The position numbers and the translations under genes are program-made. The notes beneath the pieces were generated by a model. The model saw nothing but the letters and a program-made list of their open reading frames with translations, did not search any database and was not told the origin of the DNA. From Stagnimonas sp. (lineage in GTDB: Bacteria; Pseudomonadota; Gammaproteobacteria; Nevskiales; Nevskiaceae), in NCBI GenBank assembly GCA_030696045.1, contig JAUYNO010000058.1:1-64000 (forward strand): a stretch of 64,000 nucleotides of DNA, read 5' to 3'. Positions 7,835 through 16,047 of this stretch are shown here, piece by piece; within the stretch, counting starts at the first letter, position 1, and each line of letters begins with the position of its first letter.

Positions 7835-8430
7835 GCGCCGCCCGCCGCGCCGCCGCGCTGGTGCTGGGCAGCCTGCTGGCAGCCTGCGCCGGCGCGCCGG
7901 AACGGGTGGTGCTGCTGCCGGGCGCCGATGGCAAGGTCGGCCGGATCAACGTGGTGCCGCGCGATGGCGGCGCCGCCGTGCTGCTCGAAAGCGCCTATGC
8001 CGGCGCGGCGGCCGGTGCCACCGGCATCCGGCCCCAGGCCAGCGATGCCGATGACGTGCAGCAGGATTTCGACCAGACCCTGAAGGCGCTGCCCCGGCAG
8101 CCGAGCCAGCACCTGCTCTACTTCCAGGGCGACTCGACGACGCTGGACGCCGAATCGCAGGCGCGGCTGCCGCAGGTGCTGAGCGAAGTCGCCGGCTATC
8201 CGGCGCCCGAACTGGTGGTGATCGGCCACACCGACCGCGTCGGCGCGCTCGAATACAACGACCAGCTCGGCCTGGCGCGGGCACGGGTGGTGCGCGCGGC
8301 CCTGATCGCCATGGGCATCGATGCCGCCCGGATCAGCCTCAGCAGCCGTGGCGAGCGCGAGCCACGGATCGCGACCGGCGACGAGGTCGCCGAGCCCGGC
8401 AACCGGCGGGTCGAGTTGAGCGTGCGTTAG
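7831..8430 (+). CDS. OmpA-family peptidoglycan-binding lipoprotein
   Basis: The product is 199 residues. A lipoprotein signal ends LLAACAG (Cys near residue 19). The C-terminal half is an OmpA domain, with YFQGDSTTLD, then GHTDRVGALEYNDQLGLARA and RRVEL at the end, which binds the diaminopimelate of peptidoglycan. The GTG overlaps the FecR stop by 4 bases. FecR and OmpA-like genes next to CHASE2 proteins are a recurring arrangement; here the CHASE2 gene is convergent and overlaps this gene's end by 4 bases. It probably presents or senses the cell wall. Confidence 0.85.
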   Translation: MSAARRAAALVLGSLLAACAGAPERVVLLPGADGKVGRINVVPRDGGAAVLLESAYAGAAAGATGIRPQASDADDVQQDFDQTLKALPRQPSQHLLYFQGDSTTLDAESQARLPQVLSEVAGYPAPELVVIGHTDRVGALEYNDQLGLARARVVRAALIAMGIDAARISLSSRGEREPRIATGDEVAEPGNRRVELSVR

Positions 8431-10532
8431 CGGGGCCCACGCCAGCGCAACACCAGCGCGGTGAGGTCGTCGGCCGGCTCGGCGCCGGCGGTGAACGCGG
8501 CCACGTCGGCTTCGAGCGAGGCCAGCAGCGCCGCCGCGTCGCTGCCCGGCACTTGCGCCGCCAGCCAGGCCTGCAGCCGCGGACTGCCATACAGCTGGTG
8601 CTCCGCGTTCTCCGCCTCGGTGATGCCGTCGGTGCCCAGTAGCAGAGCGTCTCCGGGCTGCAACTGCAACAGCTCGCTGGGGTAGCGATAGCCGTCGAGC
8701 ACGCACAGCGGCGGGCCGCCCTCGCCCACCAGACAGCGCGGCGCCTCGCCAGCACGCAACAGCCAGGGCGGCTCGTGGCCGGCGCTGCTCCAGCGCAGGC
8801 GACCGCTGCCGAGGTCCAGCACCATCGCCACGGCGGTGATGAACAGCAGCTCCGGGTTGTCGCGCACCAGCGCCGCGTTGGCTTGCGCCAGCGCCAGGCC
8901 GGGATCGCCGCCGGAGCGCAGGGCCGCCGCCTGGATCAGCGCCTTGGACAGCACCATGAACAGGCTGGCCGGCAGGCCCTTGCCGGAGACATCGCCGACC
9001 ATCAGGTACAGCTGGCCGTCGTCCAGCCAGCAGAAGTCGTAGAGATCGCCGCCCACCGAACGCGCCGGCCGCATCACGGCGGCGAGGTCCAGCCGGGTCT
9101 CGTCACCGAGCACCGCGACCGGCTCCGGCAGCATGCCCTTCTGGATGCGGCGGGCGGCGTCGAGCTCGCCCTCGATGCGCGCCTGCGCTTCGCGACTCGC
9201 GGCCAGCTCGGCCCGCAGCTGCCGCCGCTGCGCCTGCGCCGCTGACAAGCTCATGGCCAGCAGGCCACCAAAGTAGAGCGCCGCCAGCAACAGCGGGTTG
9301 GCGGGGTCGAGCAGCCAGCCGCCGGTCTGGAACAGCAGCAGGCCCAGGCCCAGCAGCAGTGGCAGCAGGGCGAACAGGCCGGACAGCGCCAGCGCCGGCC
9401 GCAGCGCCGGCACCGCGAACAGGGCCAGCGCCGCCAGCAGCAGGCCGAGCGCGGCTTCCAACGGCCGGGCCCAGCGCGGGCGTTGCAGCAGGCGGCCGTC
9501 GATGAGGTTGTCGATGGCCTCGGCATGGGTCTCGACACCCGGCATCAGCCCCAGCGGCGTGGTGACGGTGTCGAGCAGGCCCAGCGCGGTGTAGCCGATC
9601 AGGACCACGCGGCCCCTCAGCACTTCGAGTGGCGCCTCGCCGGTGATGACGCTGGCCGCCGACAGGTGCGGCCGCTCCTGCCAGCGCGAGTAGTGCAGCC
9701 ACCAGTCGCCATTGGCCGCCAGCGGCAGGCGCCGGTCGGCGATCTGCACGCTGCGCAGGCCGCCGGCGTCCATGCGCAGCCGCAACGCGCCGCCGCCGGA
9801 AGCCAAGCGCAGCGCCTCCAGCGCCAGGCCGGGTTGCAGGCGGCCGGCGACGGCGCTGAACGCCGGCAACCGCCGCACCAGACCCTCGCCGCCTGGGTTG
9901 TTGATGAGGCCGTGGCCGCGGGCGGCGGCATCGAGCAGCGGCAGGCTGCGCAGCTCGGCCGGATAGCGGCGCAGGAAGGGCAGCGGCTCGCCGCCCTCGA
10001 CCTGAATCGGCGCAGCGTCAACCAGCGCCGGCACCCCGCCGGCCGCGCGCTCGACCCCGGCCAGGCCCAGTACCACCGGCGCCCGCGCCAGCGCGGCGGC
10101 GAAGCGGAGGTCGGGGTCCGGCAGCCGCGCCAGCGCGGCGGCAGCCTCGGGTTCGCCGGCGGCGCGCAGGGCCTCGGCCTGCAGCGCCGGGGCCAGGCGA
10201 TCCGGCTCGGCGAACACGGCGTCGATGGCGATCACCGCCGGCTGCTGCGCGGCGATGCGGTCGATCAGCTGCGCCAGCAGGCTGCGCGGCCAGGGCCACT
10301 GGCCGAGCCGGCGCAGGCTGGCCTCGTCGATGGCCACCACCACGACGCCGTCGTTGAGCCGCTCGCGCGGCAGCAGGCGCTGGTAGAGATCGAACAGGCC
10401 GACGCGCAGGGCCTGCTGCGGCCGGGTCTCGCTGGCCAGGCCCAGCGCCAGCAGCAGGCTCAGGGCCAGCAGGGCCAGCGGCCGGCGGCGGACCAGGCTG
10501 CGGACGGAGCTAAAGCTCGACTTCGAGTCCAT
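8427..10532 (-). CDS. CHASE2 sensor with SpoIIE/PP2C phosphatase output
   Basis: The product is about 701 residues. An N-terminal helix is followed by a large extracytoplasmic CHASE2 domain (to about residue 330), three hydrophobic helices (about 335-440), a short coiled region, and a PP2C/SpoIIE domain (about 480-700). The phosphatase motifs SVGGDLYDF, GDVSGKGLPA and TDGITEAEN are intact. It should dephosphorylate a STAS protein in response to a periplasmic signal, as RsbU does. The ATG at 10532 overlaps the end of the metallo-hydrolase gene by 23 bases, and that start is the least certain part. It shares an operon with the hydrolase and the STAS gene. Confidence 0.85.
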   Translation of the reverse strand: MDSKSSFSSVRSLVRRRPLALLALSLLLALGLASETRPQQALRVGLFDLYQRLLPRERLNDGVVVVAIDEASLRRLGQWPWPRSLLAQLIDRIAAQQPAVIAIDAVFAEPDRLAPALQAEALRAAGEPEAAAALARLPDPDLRFAAALARAPVVLGLAGVERAAGGVPALVDAAPIQVEGGEPLPFLRRYPAELRSLPLLDAAARGHGLINNPGGEGLVRRLPAFSAVAGRLQPGLALEALRLASGGGALRLRMDAGGLRSVQIADRRLPLAANGDWWLHYSRWQERPHLSAASVITGEAPLEVLRGRVVLIGYTALGLLDTVTTPLGLMPGVETHAEAIDNLIDGRLLQRPRWARPLEAALGLLLAALALFAVPALRPALALSGLFALLPLLLGLGLLLFQTGGWLLDPANPLLLAALYFGGLLAMSLSAAQAQRRQLRAELAASREAQARIEGELDAARRIQKGMLPEPVAVLGDETRLDLAAVMRPARSVGGDLYDFCWLDDGQLYLMVGDVSGKGLPASLFMVLSKALIQAAALRSGGDPGLALAQANAALVRDNPELLFITAVAMVLDLGSGRLRWSSAGHEPPWLLRAGEAPRCLVGEGGPPLCVLDGYRYPSELLQLQPGDALLLGTDGITEAENAEHQLYGSPRLQAWLAAQVPGSDAAALLASLEADVAAFTAGAEPADDLTALVLRWRGPR

Positions 10533-11487
10533 CGTAGGCAGCGAAGACCTCCAGCGCCGGGCCGTCCTCGCGAGTGATGCGCTCCAGGCGCCGGGCATCG
10601 GCCTCGACCTCGGCGATGCGCTCGTCGCTGAAGATCGGCTCGTGGTGGAACAGCGCCAGCCGCCGGGCGCCGGCCAGCCGGCACAGCTCGACGCCGACCA
10701 CGTTGCTGGAATGGCCCCAGTCCTGCTTCACCGACACCGCGTCGGCCAGCGAGTACATGGCGTCGAACACCACCAGGTCGGCGGCGCGGAAGAAGGCGGC
10801 GAAATCCTCGGCCTCGCCGGCCTGTTCCAGCCGGTGCTCGGAGTCGGTGGAATAGACCAGGCTGCGGCCTTCGGCCTCGAAGCGGTAGCCGTAGGAATCG
10901 CCGCCGTGCAACTGGCGCTTGGCGCTGACCTGGCAGCCCGCCGCCGTCACCGTCCGGCCCGGCTCCAGCTGGATGAACTCGATGCGCGCGCCCAGGGCCT
11001 CGAACGGCACCGGAAAGCAGGGCGGCGACTGCTGCAGGCGCAGGGCCTGCTCGGCTTCGGCGTGCGCGCTGTAGATGCTCAGGCGGTTGCCCGCGATATA
11101 GGCCGGCGTGAAGAACGGCAGGCCCATGATGTGATCCCAGTGCAGGTGCGAGAGGAAGATATGGAAGTGGTTGGGCCGCTGCGGCCCGTGCCGCGCCATC
11201 ACCGCATTGCCGAACGGCCGCAGGCCCGAGCCCATGTCGCAGAGCAGGTAGTCGTTGCCCCCGGCCGGGTCCGGCGCCCGGCGTTCGATTTCGACGCAGC
11301 TGCTGTTACCGCCATAGGTCTGGGTCAGACCGAAGGGCTGGGTCGCCAGCCAGGCCTCGGCGTCGGCGGCGTCGGCGAAGCGGCGGCCGTCCGCCGCCAG
11401 CAGGCTGCGCACCAGCTTGGCGCGCAGCGCCGCGCCGCCCAGCGACACCGGCAGCGAGCCGCGCGTACCCCAGAAGCGGACCTTCAC
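10510..11487 (-). CDS. MBL-fold metallo-hydrolase
   Basis: The product is 325 residues with the metallo-beta-lactamase metal motif HLHWDH at 114-119. Further family features are GNSSCVEIE (60-68), YSTDSEH and a C-terminal FHHEPIFSD. The layout resembles PhnP / class II cyclic-nucleotide phosphodiesterase-like hydrolases, so cleavage of a phosphodiester second messenger is possible but unproven. The GTG at 11487 starts 2 bases after the STAS stop. A long in-frame extension upstream (to 12210) has no family similarity and overlaps the STAS gene. Its place between STAS and phosphatase genes suggests a role in the same signalling pathway. Confidence 0.8.
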   Translation of the reverse strand: MKVRFWGTRGSLPVSLGGAALRAKLVRSLLAADGRRFADAADAEAWLATQPFGLTQTYGGNSSCVEIERRAPDPAGGNDYLLCDMGSGLRPFGNAVMARHGPQRPNHFHIFLSHLHWDHIMGLPFFTPAYIAGNRLSIYSAHAEAEQALRLQQSPPCFPVPFEALGARIEFIQLEPGRTVTAAGCQVSAKRQLHGGDSYGYRFEAEGRSLVYSTDSEHRLEQAGEAEDFAAFFRAADLVVFDAMYSLADAVSVKQDWGHSSNVVGVELCRLAGARRLALFHHEPIFSDERIAEVEADARRLERITREDGPALEVFAAYDGLEVEL

Positions 11488-11489
11488 GG

Positions 11490-11834
11490 CTAGCCGACCG
11501 CAGCGAAGGCGGCGATGGCCGCGTCGACCGTGGGGTGGATCTTGAAGATCAGGTTGAAGCGGCTGATTTCGAGAATCTCCCGCACCACCGGCGTCGGCGC
11601 CGCTGTCGCCAGCCGACCGCCGGCGCTGACGATCTGCTTCGACAGCAGCATCAGGATGCGCAGGCCGGCGCTGCTGATGTATTCCAGTTGCGAGAGGTCG
11701 ATCAGCAGCCGCCCGGCCTGGGCGGCCTGCCGTGCCGCCAGCGCGGCCTCGAAGGCTTCGGCATTGAGGTGGTTGATGCGCCCCTGCGGTTGCAGCAGGA
11801 GCACTCCATCCCGGTACGTGGCATGCAGATCCAT
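11490..11834 (-). CDS. STAS-domain anti-sigma factor antagonist
   Basis: The product is 114 residues, a single STAS domain like RsbV or SpoIIAA. The segment DLSQLEYISSAGLRIL (about 46-61) contains the serines (54-55) at which these antagonists are phosphorylated. GGAGGAAG lies just upstream of the ATG at 11834, which decides the start over a longer frame from 11876. It is the first gene of the STAS - hydrolase - CHASE2/PP2C operon. The kinase would phosphorylate it and the CHASE2 phosphatase would reset it. No sigma factor gene is in the window, so the final target is open. Confidence 0.85.
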   Translation of the reverse strand: MDLHATYRDGVLLLQPQGRINHLNAEAFEAALAARQAAQAGRLLIDLSQLEYISSAGLRILMLLSKQIVSAGGRLATAAPTPVVREILEISRFNLIFKIHPTVDAAIAAFAAVG

Positions 11835-12000
11835 GAGCTTCCTCCGGAACGCTCCCCTCGGCGCGATTGCCGGCACTGTAGCCGATAGGACGCAGCCCCT
11901 GAACCACGACGAACAGCCGGATTATTTGCCAGGGGTTCAAACCCCGGCGCAGTCTGCCCTGTCTACTGCTGTTGCCCGCCCTTCCTCCTGGTGAAACCGC

Positions 12001-13788
12001 ATGCGCCTTCAGTCCACCCGCTGCCTGCTTCCGCTGCTCGCCGTCGCCCTGCTCGCCAGCGCCTGCGGCAAGCCGGCCGAAGCTCCTGCTCCCGCCCCGG
12101 TGGCCACGGCCCAGCCGGCGGCCCATGCCGGATGGAGCGATTTCCTGAAGCAGTATCAGGAGGACTACTTCGCCGCCAACCCGAGTTTCGCAGTGGTGCA
12201 GGGCCGGCACGAGTTCGATGGCAAGCTGCCGGACTGGAGCCCGGAGGGCATCGCCAGGGAAATCGCGCGACTGGAGGCGCAGCGCGCCAAGGCCGTCGCC
12301 TACACCGGCCTGTCGCCGCAGCAGAGCTACCAGCGCGACTATCTGCTGGCGCGCATCGACGGCGACCTGTTCTGGGCGCGCGACTCCGGCTTTCCCTGGA
12401 AAAACCCGGCCTGGTACTCCGGCAACCTGGAGCCCAGCGTCTACCTGACCCGCCCCTATGCGCCGCTGGATCAGCGCATGCGGGCCTTCATCGCCTACGC
12501 CAAGGCCGTCCCCACCGCTGCCGCCCAGATCCGCGCCAACCTGAAGACGCCGCTACCCAAGACCTATGTGCAGTTGGGCATCAACGGTTTTGGTGGCTTT
12601 CCGGACTTCTACCGCAAGGATGTGCCGACCATCTTTGCCGAGGTGAAGGACGAGGCGCTGCAGAAGGAATTGAAGGCGGCCATCGAGCCGGCCGCCCGGG
12701 CCATGCAGGAGCTGGCCGACTGGCTGAAGAAGGAACAGCCCAAGGCCAATGACGACTTCGCACTCGGCGCCGACAAGTTCGCAGCGATGCTGAAGATGAC
12801 CGAGGGCGTCAGCACCCCGCAGGCGGAGCTGGAAGCCATCGGCCGCGCCGATCTCGCCCGCAACCAGGCCGCGCTCAAGGAAGCCTGCGCGGCCTTCGCG
12901 CCCAAGGCCAGCATCGTCGCCTGTATCGACAAGGTCGGCGCCAACAAGCCCAAGGGCGGCGCGGTCGAGGGCGCGCGGGCGCAGCTCGCGGGCTTGAAGC
13001 AGTTCCTGATCGACCAGGACCTGGTCAGCATCCCCGGCACCGAGGAGGCCCTGGTCAACGAGGCGCCGCCCTACCAGCGCTGGAACTTCGCCTACATCGA
13101 CATTGCCGGCCCCTACGACAAGGGCATGCCCAGCACCTACTACATCGCGCCGCCGGACCCGAGCTGGTCGAAGGCCGACCAGGACGCCTATGTCCCGGGC
13201 CAGGCCGACCTGCTGTTCACCTCCGCGCACGAGGTCTGGCCCGGCCACTTCCTGCAGTTCCTGCACGCCAACCGCTCGCCCTTCGAGTTCGGCCAGCTGT
13301 TCGTCGGCTATGCCTTCGCCGAGGGCTGGGCGCACTACACCGAGGAGATGATGTGGGAGGCCGGGCTGGGCGAAGGCTCGCCGGAAATCCACATCGGCCA
13401 GCTCTCCAACGCCTTGCTGCGCGATGTGCGCTACCTCTGCGCGATTGGTCTGCACACGCAGGGAATGAGCGTGAAGGACTGCGAGACGCTGTTCCGCGAG
13501 CAGGGCTACCAGGACCCGGGCAATTCACGCCAGCAGGCGGCGCGCGGAACCTATGACCCGGCCTTCCTCAACTACACGATGGGCAAGCTGATGATCCTCA
13601 AGCTGCGCGAAGACTGGACCGCCAGCCGTGGCGGCCGCGCGGCCTGGAAGACCTTCCACGACCAGTTCCTGGCCTACGGCGGCCCGCCGATTCCGCTGGT
13701 GCGGGCGCAGATGCTGGGCCAGGCCGACGACGGCGTGCTGTTCAAGCGGCCAGCGGCGGCGGAAACTGCGGCAGCACCCAAGACCTGA
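12001..13788 (+). CDS. DUF885 family lipoprotein, putative zinc metallopeptidase
   Basis: The product is 595 residues. A lipoprotein signal ends LLASACGK (Cys22), followed by a Pro/Ala linker and the DUF885 domain. The signature HEVWPGHFLQ at about residues 410-419 contains H-E...H, and EGWAHYTEEM follows at about 441-450; together they resemble a zinc-peptidase active site. The family is widespread in bacteria and mostly uncharacterised. It is expected in the periplasm, anchored to a membrane. It lies 13 bases before the SRPBCC gene, so the two are probably co-transcribed with the pseudouridine synthase. Confidence 0.85.
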   Translation: MRLQSTRCLLPLLAVALLASACGKPAEAPAPAPVATAQPAAHAGWSDFLKQYQEDYFAANPSFAVVQGRHEFDGKLPDWSPEGIAREIARLEAQRAKAVAYTGLSPQQSYQRDYLLARIDGDLFWARDSGFPWKNPAWYSGNLEPSVYLTRPYAPLDQRMRAFIAYAKAVPTAAAQIRANLKTPLPKTYVQLGINGFGGFPDFYRKDVPTIFAEVKDEALQKELKAAIEPAARAMQELADWLKKEQPKANDDFALGADKFAAMLKMTEGVSTPQAELEAIGRADLARNQAALKEACAAFAPKASIVACIDKVGANKPKGGAVEGARAQLAGLKQFLIDQDLVSIPGTEEALVNEAPPYQRWNFAYIDIAGPYDKGMPSTYYIAPPDPSWSKADQDAYVPGQADLLFTSAHEVWPGHFLQFLHANRSPFEFGQLFVGYAFAEGWAHYTEEMMWEAGLGEGSPEIHIGQLSNALLRDVRYLCAIGLHTQGMSVKDCETLFREQGYQDPGNSRQQAARGTYDPAFLNYTMGKLMILKLREDWTASRGGRAAWKTFHDQFLAYGGPPIPLVRAQMLGQADDGVLFKRPAAAETAAAPKT

Positions 13789-13801
13789 GCCCGAATCGCC
13801 C

Positions 13802-14338
13802 ATGACCATTCCCTCCCGCCTCGCCGCCCTTACCCTGCTGCTGACCGCGAGCCTGCCGGCGCAAGCCAAGGTCCTCGATGTCGCCCGCGACGGCTTCACC
13901 CTGGAGAACAGCGTCACCGTGCCGGTCGATGCGATGACCGCCTGGAAGGCGCTGGTGAACGACGTCGGCCAGTGGTGGCCGGCCGCCCACACCTGGAGCG
14001 GCAAGGCCGCGAACCTGAGCATCCAGGCCCAGGCCGGCGGCTGCTTCTGCGAGATCGACGGCGGGCTGCAGGTGCAGCACATGAGCGTGAGCTTCGTGCA
14101 GCCGGGCAAGCTGCTGCGCATGCTCGGCGGCCTCGGCCCGCTGCAGGGCATGGGCATGAGCGGCACCATGGAATGGCGCCTGGCAGCGGCCAAGGACGGC
14201 GGCACCACCATCACGCTCTGGTATCGGGCCGGCGGCTACACGCCGGATGACATCAGCGGCTTCGTGCCGGTGATCGACAAGGTGCAGGGACAGCAGTTGG
14301 GCGGACTCGGCCGCTTCCTGAGCAAGCCCGCGCAGTGA
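13802..14338 (+). CDS. Exported SRPBCC (START-like) family protein
   Basis: The product is 178 residues. A signal peptide ends PAQAK near residue 21. The rest follows the SRPBCC/AHSA1-like helix-grip fold: VTVPVDAMTAWKAL at the start, WWPAAHTWSG, then strands GGCFCEI and GTMEWRLAA, and a long C-terminal helix. Such folds hold a hydrophobic ligand. Its export to the periplasm is unusual for the superfamily but seen in related annotated proteins. The stop overlaps the next start (GTGA). Confidence 0.75.
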   Translation: MTIPSRLAALTLLLTASLPAQAKVLDVARDGFTLENSVTVPVDAMTAWKALVNDVGQWWPAAHTWSGKAANLSIQAQAGGCFCEIDGGLQVQHMSVSFVQPGKLLRMLGGLGPLQGMGMSGTMEWRLAAAKDGGTTITLWYRAGGYTPDDISGFVPVIDKVQGQQLGGLGRFLSKPAQ

Positions 14339-15243
14339 GCCCGGCGCCGCCGCCCGGGGTGGCGGCCAGCAGCCTGCAACTGCCACCGGGCTCCTGGGCG
14401 ACGGTGCTGGACTGCCTCAGCGCGCATTTTCCGGCGATCGCGCGCGCGCAATGGCAGTCCCGCTTCGCGCGCGGCCGGGTGCTCGACGCGCAGCAGCAGC
14501 CACTGGCCGCCGATCATCCCTATCGTGCCGGCCTGGTTGTGCACTACTTCCGCGAAGTCGAGGCGGAGCCGGTCATTCCCTTCGAGGAAGCCGTGCTGCA
14601 CGTCGACGAGCACCTGGTGGTCGCCGACAAGCCGCACTTCCTGCCGGTGACGCCGGGCGGTGGCTATGTCGAGCAGACCCTGCTGACCCGGCTGATCCGC
14701 CGGCTCGGCAATCCGCAGCTGGTGCCACTGCACCGCATTGATCGCGGCACCGCCGGACTGGTGCTGTTCTCGGCCAATCCCGCCAGCCGCGCGGCCTACC
14801 AGGCCCTGTTCCGCGACCGGGGCATGCACAAGCGCTACGAGGCCTTGGCGCCGCCGCTGCCAGCGCAGGAATTCCCACTGGTCCGGCGCAGCCGGCTGGC
14901 CCCGGGCGAACCCTTCTTCCGCATGCGCGAGGTCGAAGGCGCGCCCAATACCGAGACCCGCATCGAGCTGATCGAGCGTGGCGCGGATTTCTGGCGCTAC
15001 GGCCTGGAGCCCGTGACCGGCAAGAAGCACCAGCTGCGGGTGCACCTGGCGGCGCTGGGCGCGCCAATCCTGAACGACGATTTCTATCCGCAGCTGGCGG
15101 AGCGCGCGCCCGACGACCATTCCCGCCCCCTGCAGCTGCTGGCCTGCGCGCTGCGCTTCACCGATCCGCTCAGCGGACAGGAGCGGCAGTTCGAGAGCCG
15201 CCTGCGGCTGGGCGCCAACAAAACTTTGCGCCCTGGAGATTGA
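14335..15243 (+). CDS. RluA-family pseudouridine synthase
   Basis: The product is 302 residues. The catalytic motif HRIDRGTAGL lies at about residues 133-142, with Asp136 as the nucleophile that isomerises uridine in rRNA or tRNA. The downstream YGLEPVTGKKHQLRVHLAALGAPI is the second conserved block. The N-terminal part is short with weak S4 similarity. The GTG start overlaps the previous stop by 4 bases. The RNA site modified cannot be told from sequence alone. It is the last gene before the integron cassette region. Confidence 0.85.
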   Translation: MSPAPPPGVAASSLQLPPGSWATVLDCLSAHFPAIARAQWQSRFARGRVLDAQQQPLAADHPYRAGLVVHYFREVEAEPVIPFEEAVLHVDEHLVVADKPHFLPVTPGGGYVEQTLLTRLIRRLGNPQLVPLHRIDRGTAGLVLFSANPASRAAYQALFRDRGMHKRYEALAPPLPAQEFPLVRRSRLAPGEPFFRMREVEGAPNTETRIELIERGADFWRYGLEPVTGKKHQLRVHLAALGAPILNDDFYPQLAERAPDDHSRPLQLLACALRFTDPLSGQERQFESRLRLGANKTLRPGD

Positions 15244-15655
15244 GGCATGGTTTCCCATCACCTCGCCGGCAACTTTACTGGCTTCACGTCTGTACGAATG
15301 ACTCCTGCCTGGCTGCTGGAAGCCTTGCGACGCTGGGCGCCAGCGACGGCTTGAACCTGCGGTGTCGGCACGGCCGGCCGCAACCCACTTCGACTTGCCG
15401 GCGACCACCGGCCGGTTTCTAATCAGGCAATACGGGATAGGCAGGCGCAGCGCGGCGGCATGGGGATGCCGACCAAGGGCAAGCGCCAGCCATCAGAACC
15501 ACCAGGGAGCCGCCATCGTGTCCACCCTCTGTTCCATGTTTCACCCCTTGCCAACCATGAATATTCCATGGATTCAGCAGGTTGAAATTTTCCATTCCAG
15601 GTTATACGGACGCGCCGCCAGATTAGACGGCCGGCCGTGTTCCATCTAATTCGCG
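15244..15655. other. Non-coding flank of the cassette array (possible attI region)
   Basis: This 412 bp stretch has no convincing gene. A GC-rich part (to about 15500) gives way to AT-richer sequence at about 15530-15610. It is where an integron integrase and attI would normally sit, but no integrase frame exists on either strand. Inverted ATTAGA (15622-15627) and TCTAAT (15645-15650) precede the first recombination point at 15655/15656. Confidence 0.5.
15582..15608 (+). promoter_or_regulatory. Candidate cassette promoter (weak)
   Basis: TTGAAA (15582-15587) and TATACG (15603-15608) are separated by 15 bases, shorter than the optimal 17. The site points into the cassette array, as an integron Pc promoter would. 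The assignment rests on these hexamers and the position only. Confidence 0.25.
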
Positions 15656-15661
15656 TTGGGC
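15608..15661 (+). other. First recombination site of the array (attI or degenerate attC)
   Basis: The site ends in CGCGTTGGGC, a consensus R' box GTTRRRY at 15655-15661. An imperfect inverted structure precedes it: ACGCG and ATTAGACGG on the left, CCATCTAAT and CGCG on the right. The expected R'' box (RYYYAAC) is not visible, so this is either attI or an eroded attC. Cleavage would fall between G15655 and T15656. Confidence 0.5.
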
Positions 15662-15685
15662 CTAAAAGTATTGAGCGCGCGCAAT

Positions 15686-15964
15686 ATGGCTATTCCGTTG
15701 AGGTGCCCGAAGTGCAGAGGAGCAGTGCCGCTGTCCAGCGGGGCGCAAGCTGGCAATGGTGCCACCCTCTATTCATGCTCAGCGTGCGGGTGCGAGCTTC
15801 AACTCTTGTCAGAACAGCGCATATTTCCACGGGGCGTAGTCGGCATGATGGCAATATCTGGCTTGGGCAGTATTCTTCCTATGCCTTTTGCGTTGATCCT
15901 AGGTTCGGTATCCGTAGGAGCGCTCTTATGCTGGATTCTTCAGTTCGAGCAGGTGAAGAAGTAA
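15686..15964 (+). CDS. Cassette 1: zinc-ribbon membrane protein of unknown function
   Basis: The product is 92 residues. An N-terminal zinc ribbon (CPKC near residue 7, CSAC near residue 28) is followed by two hydrophobic helices (about 47-64 and 66-84) and a charged end (FEQVKK). It is likely an inner-membrane protein with a small metal-binding head. ATG 15686 is preferred; the frame can be read from a TTG at 15656, but that codon is the recombination point itself. No clear ribosome site, as is common for cassette genes. I do not recognise a family or function. Confidence 0.65.
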   Translation: MAIPLRCPKCRGAVPLSSGAQAGNGATLYSCSACGCELQLLSEQRIFPRGVVGMMAISGLGSILPMPFALILGSVSVGALLCWILQFEQVKK

Positions 15965-15972
15965 TGCGGTCG

Positions 15973-16040
15973 GCCCAACAAGTAGCTGCAGCCGACGTAT
16001 TTGCCTTCGGCAAATCCGCGGCTGAGCTTCGGCGTTGCTA
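15973..16040 (+). other. attC site of cassette 1
   Basis: R'' is GCCCAAC (15973-15979) and R' is GTTGCTA (16034-16040). L'' GCTGCAGCCG pairs with L' CGGCTGAGC except for one extra G, the extrahelical base that directs strand choice by the integrase. The centre TTTGCC TTC GGCAAA closes the hairpin. Length 68 bp. Cleavage is expected between 16034 and 16035. Confidence 0.85.
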
Positions 16041-16047
16041 AAAACCC

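Noticed and set aside
10510-12210. 566-residue version of the metallo-hydrolase
   Set aside because: The extra 241 residues overlap the STAS gene in another frame and show no domain.
15244-15655. An integron integrase gene upstream of the cassettes
   Set aside because: No frame of sufficient length or tyrosine-recombinase motif exists on either strand.
15637-16041. 134-codon frame covering cassette 1 in another frame
   Set aside because: It crosses the recombination point and the attC site, while the zinc-ribbon frame fits inside the cassette.
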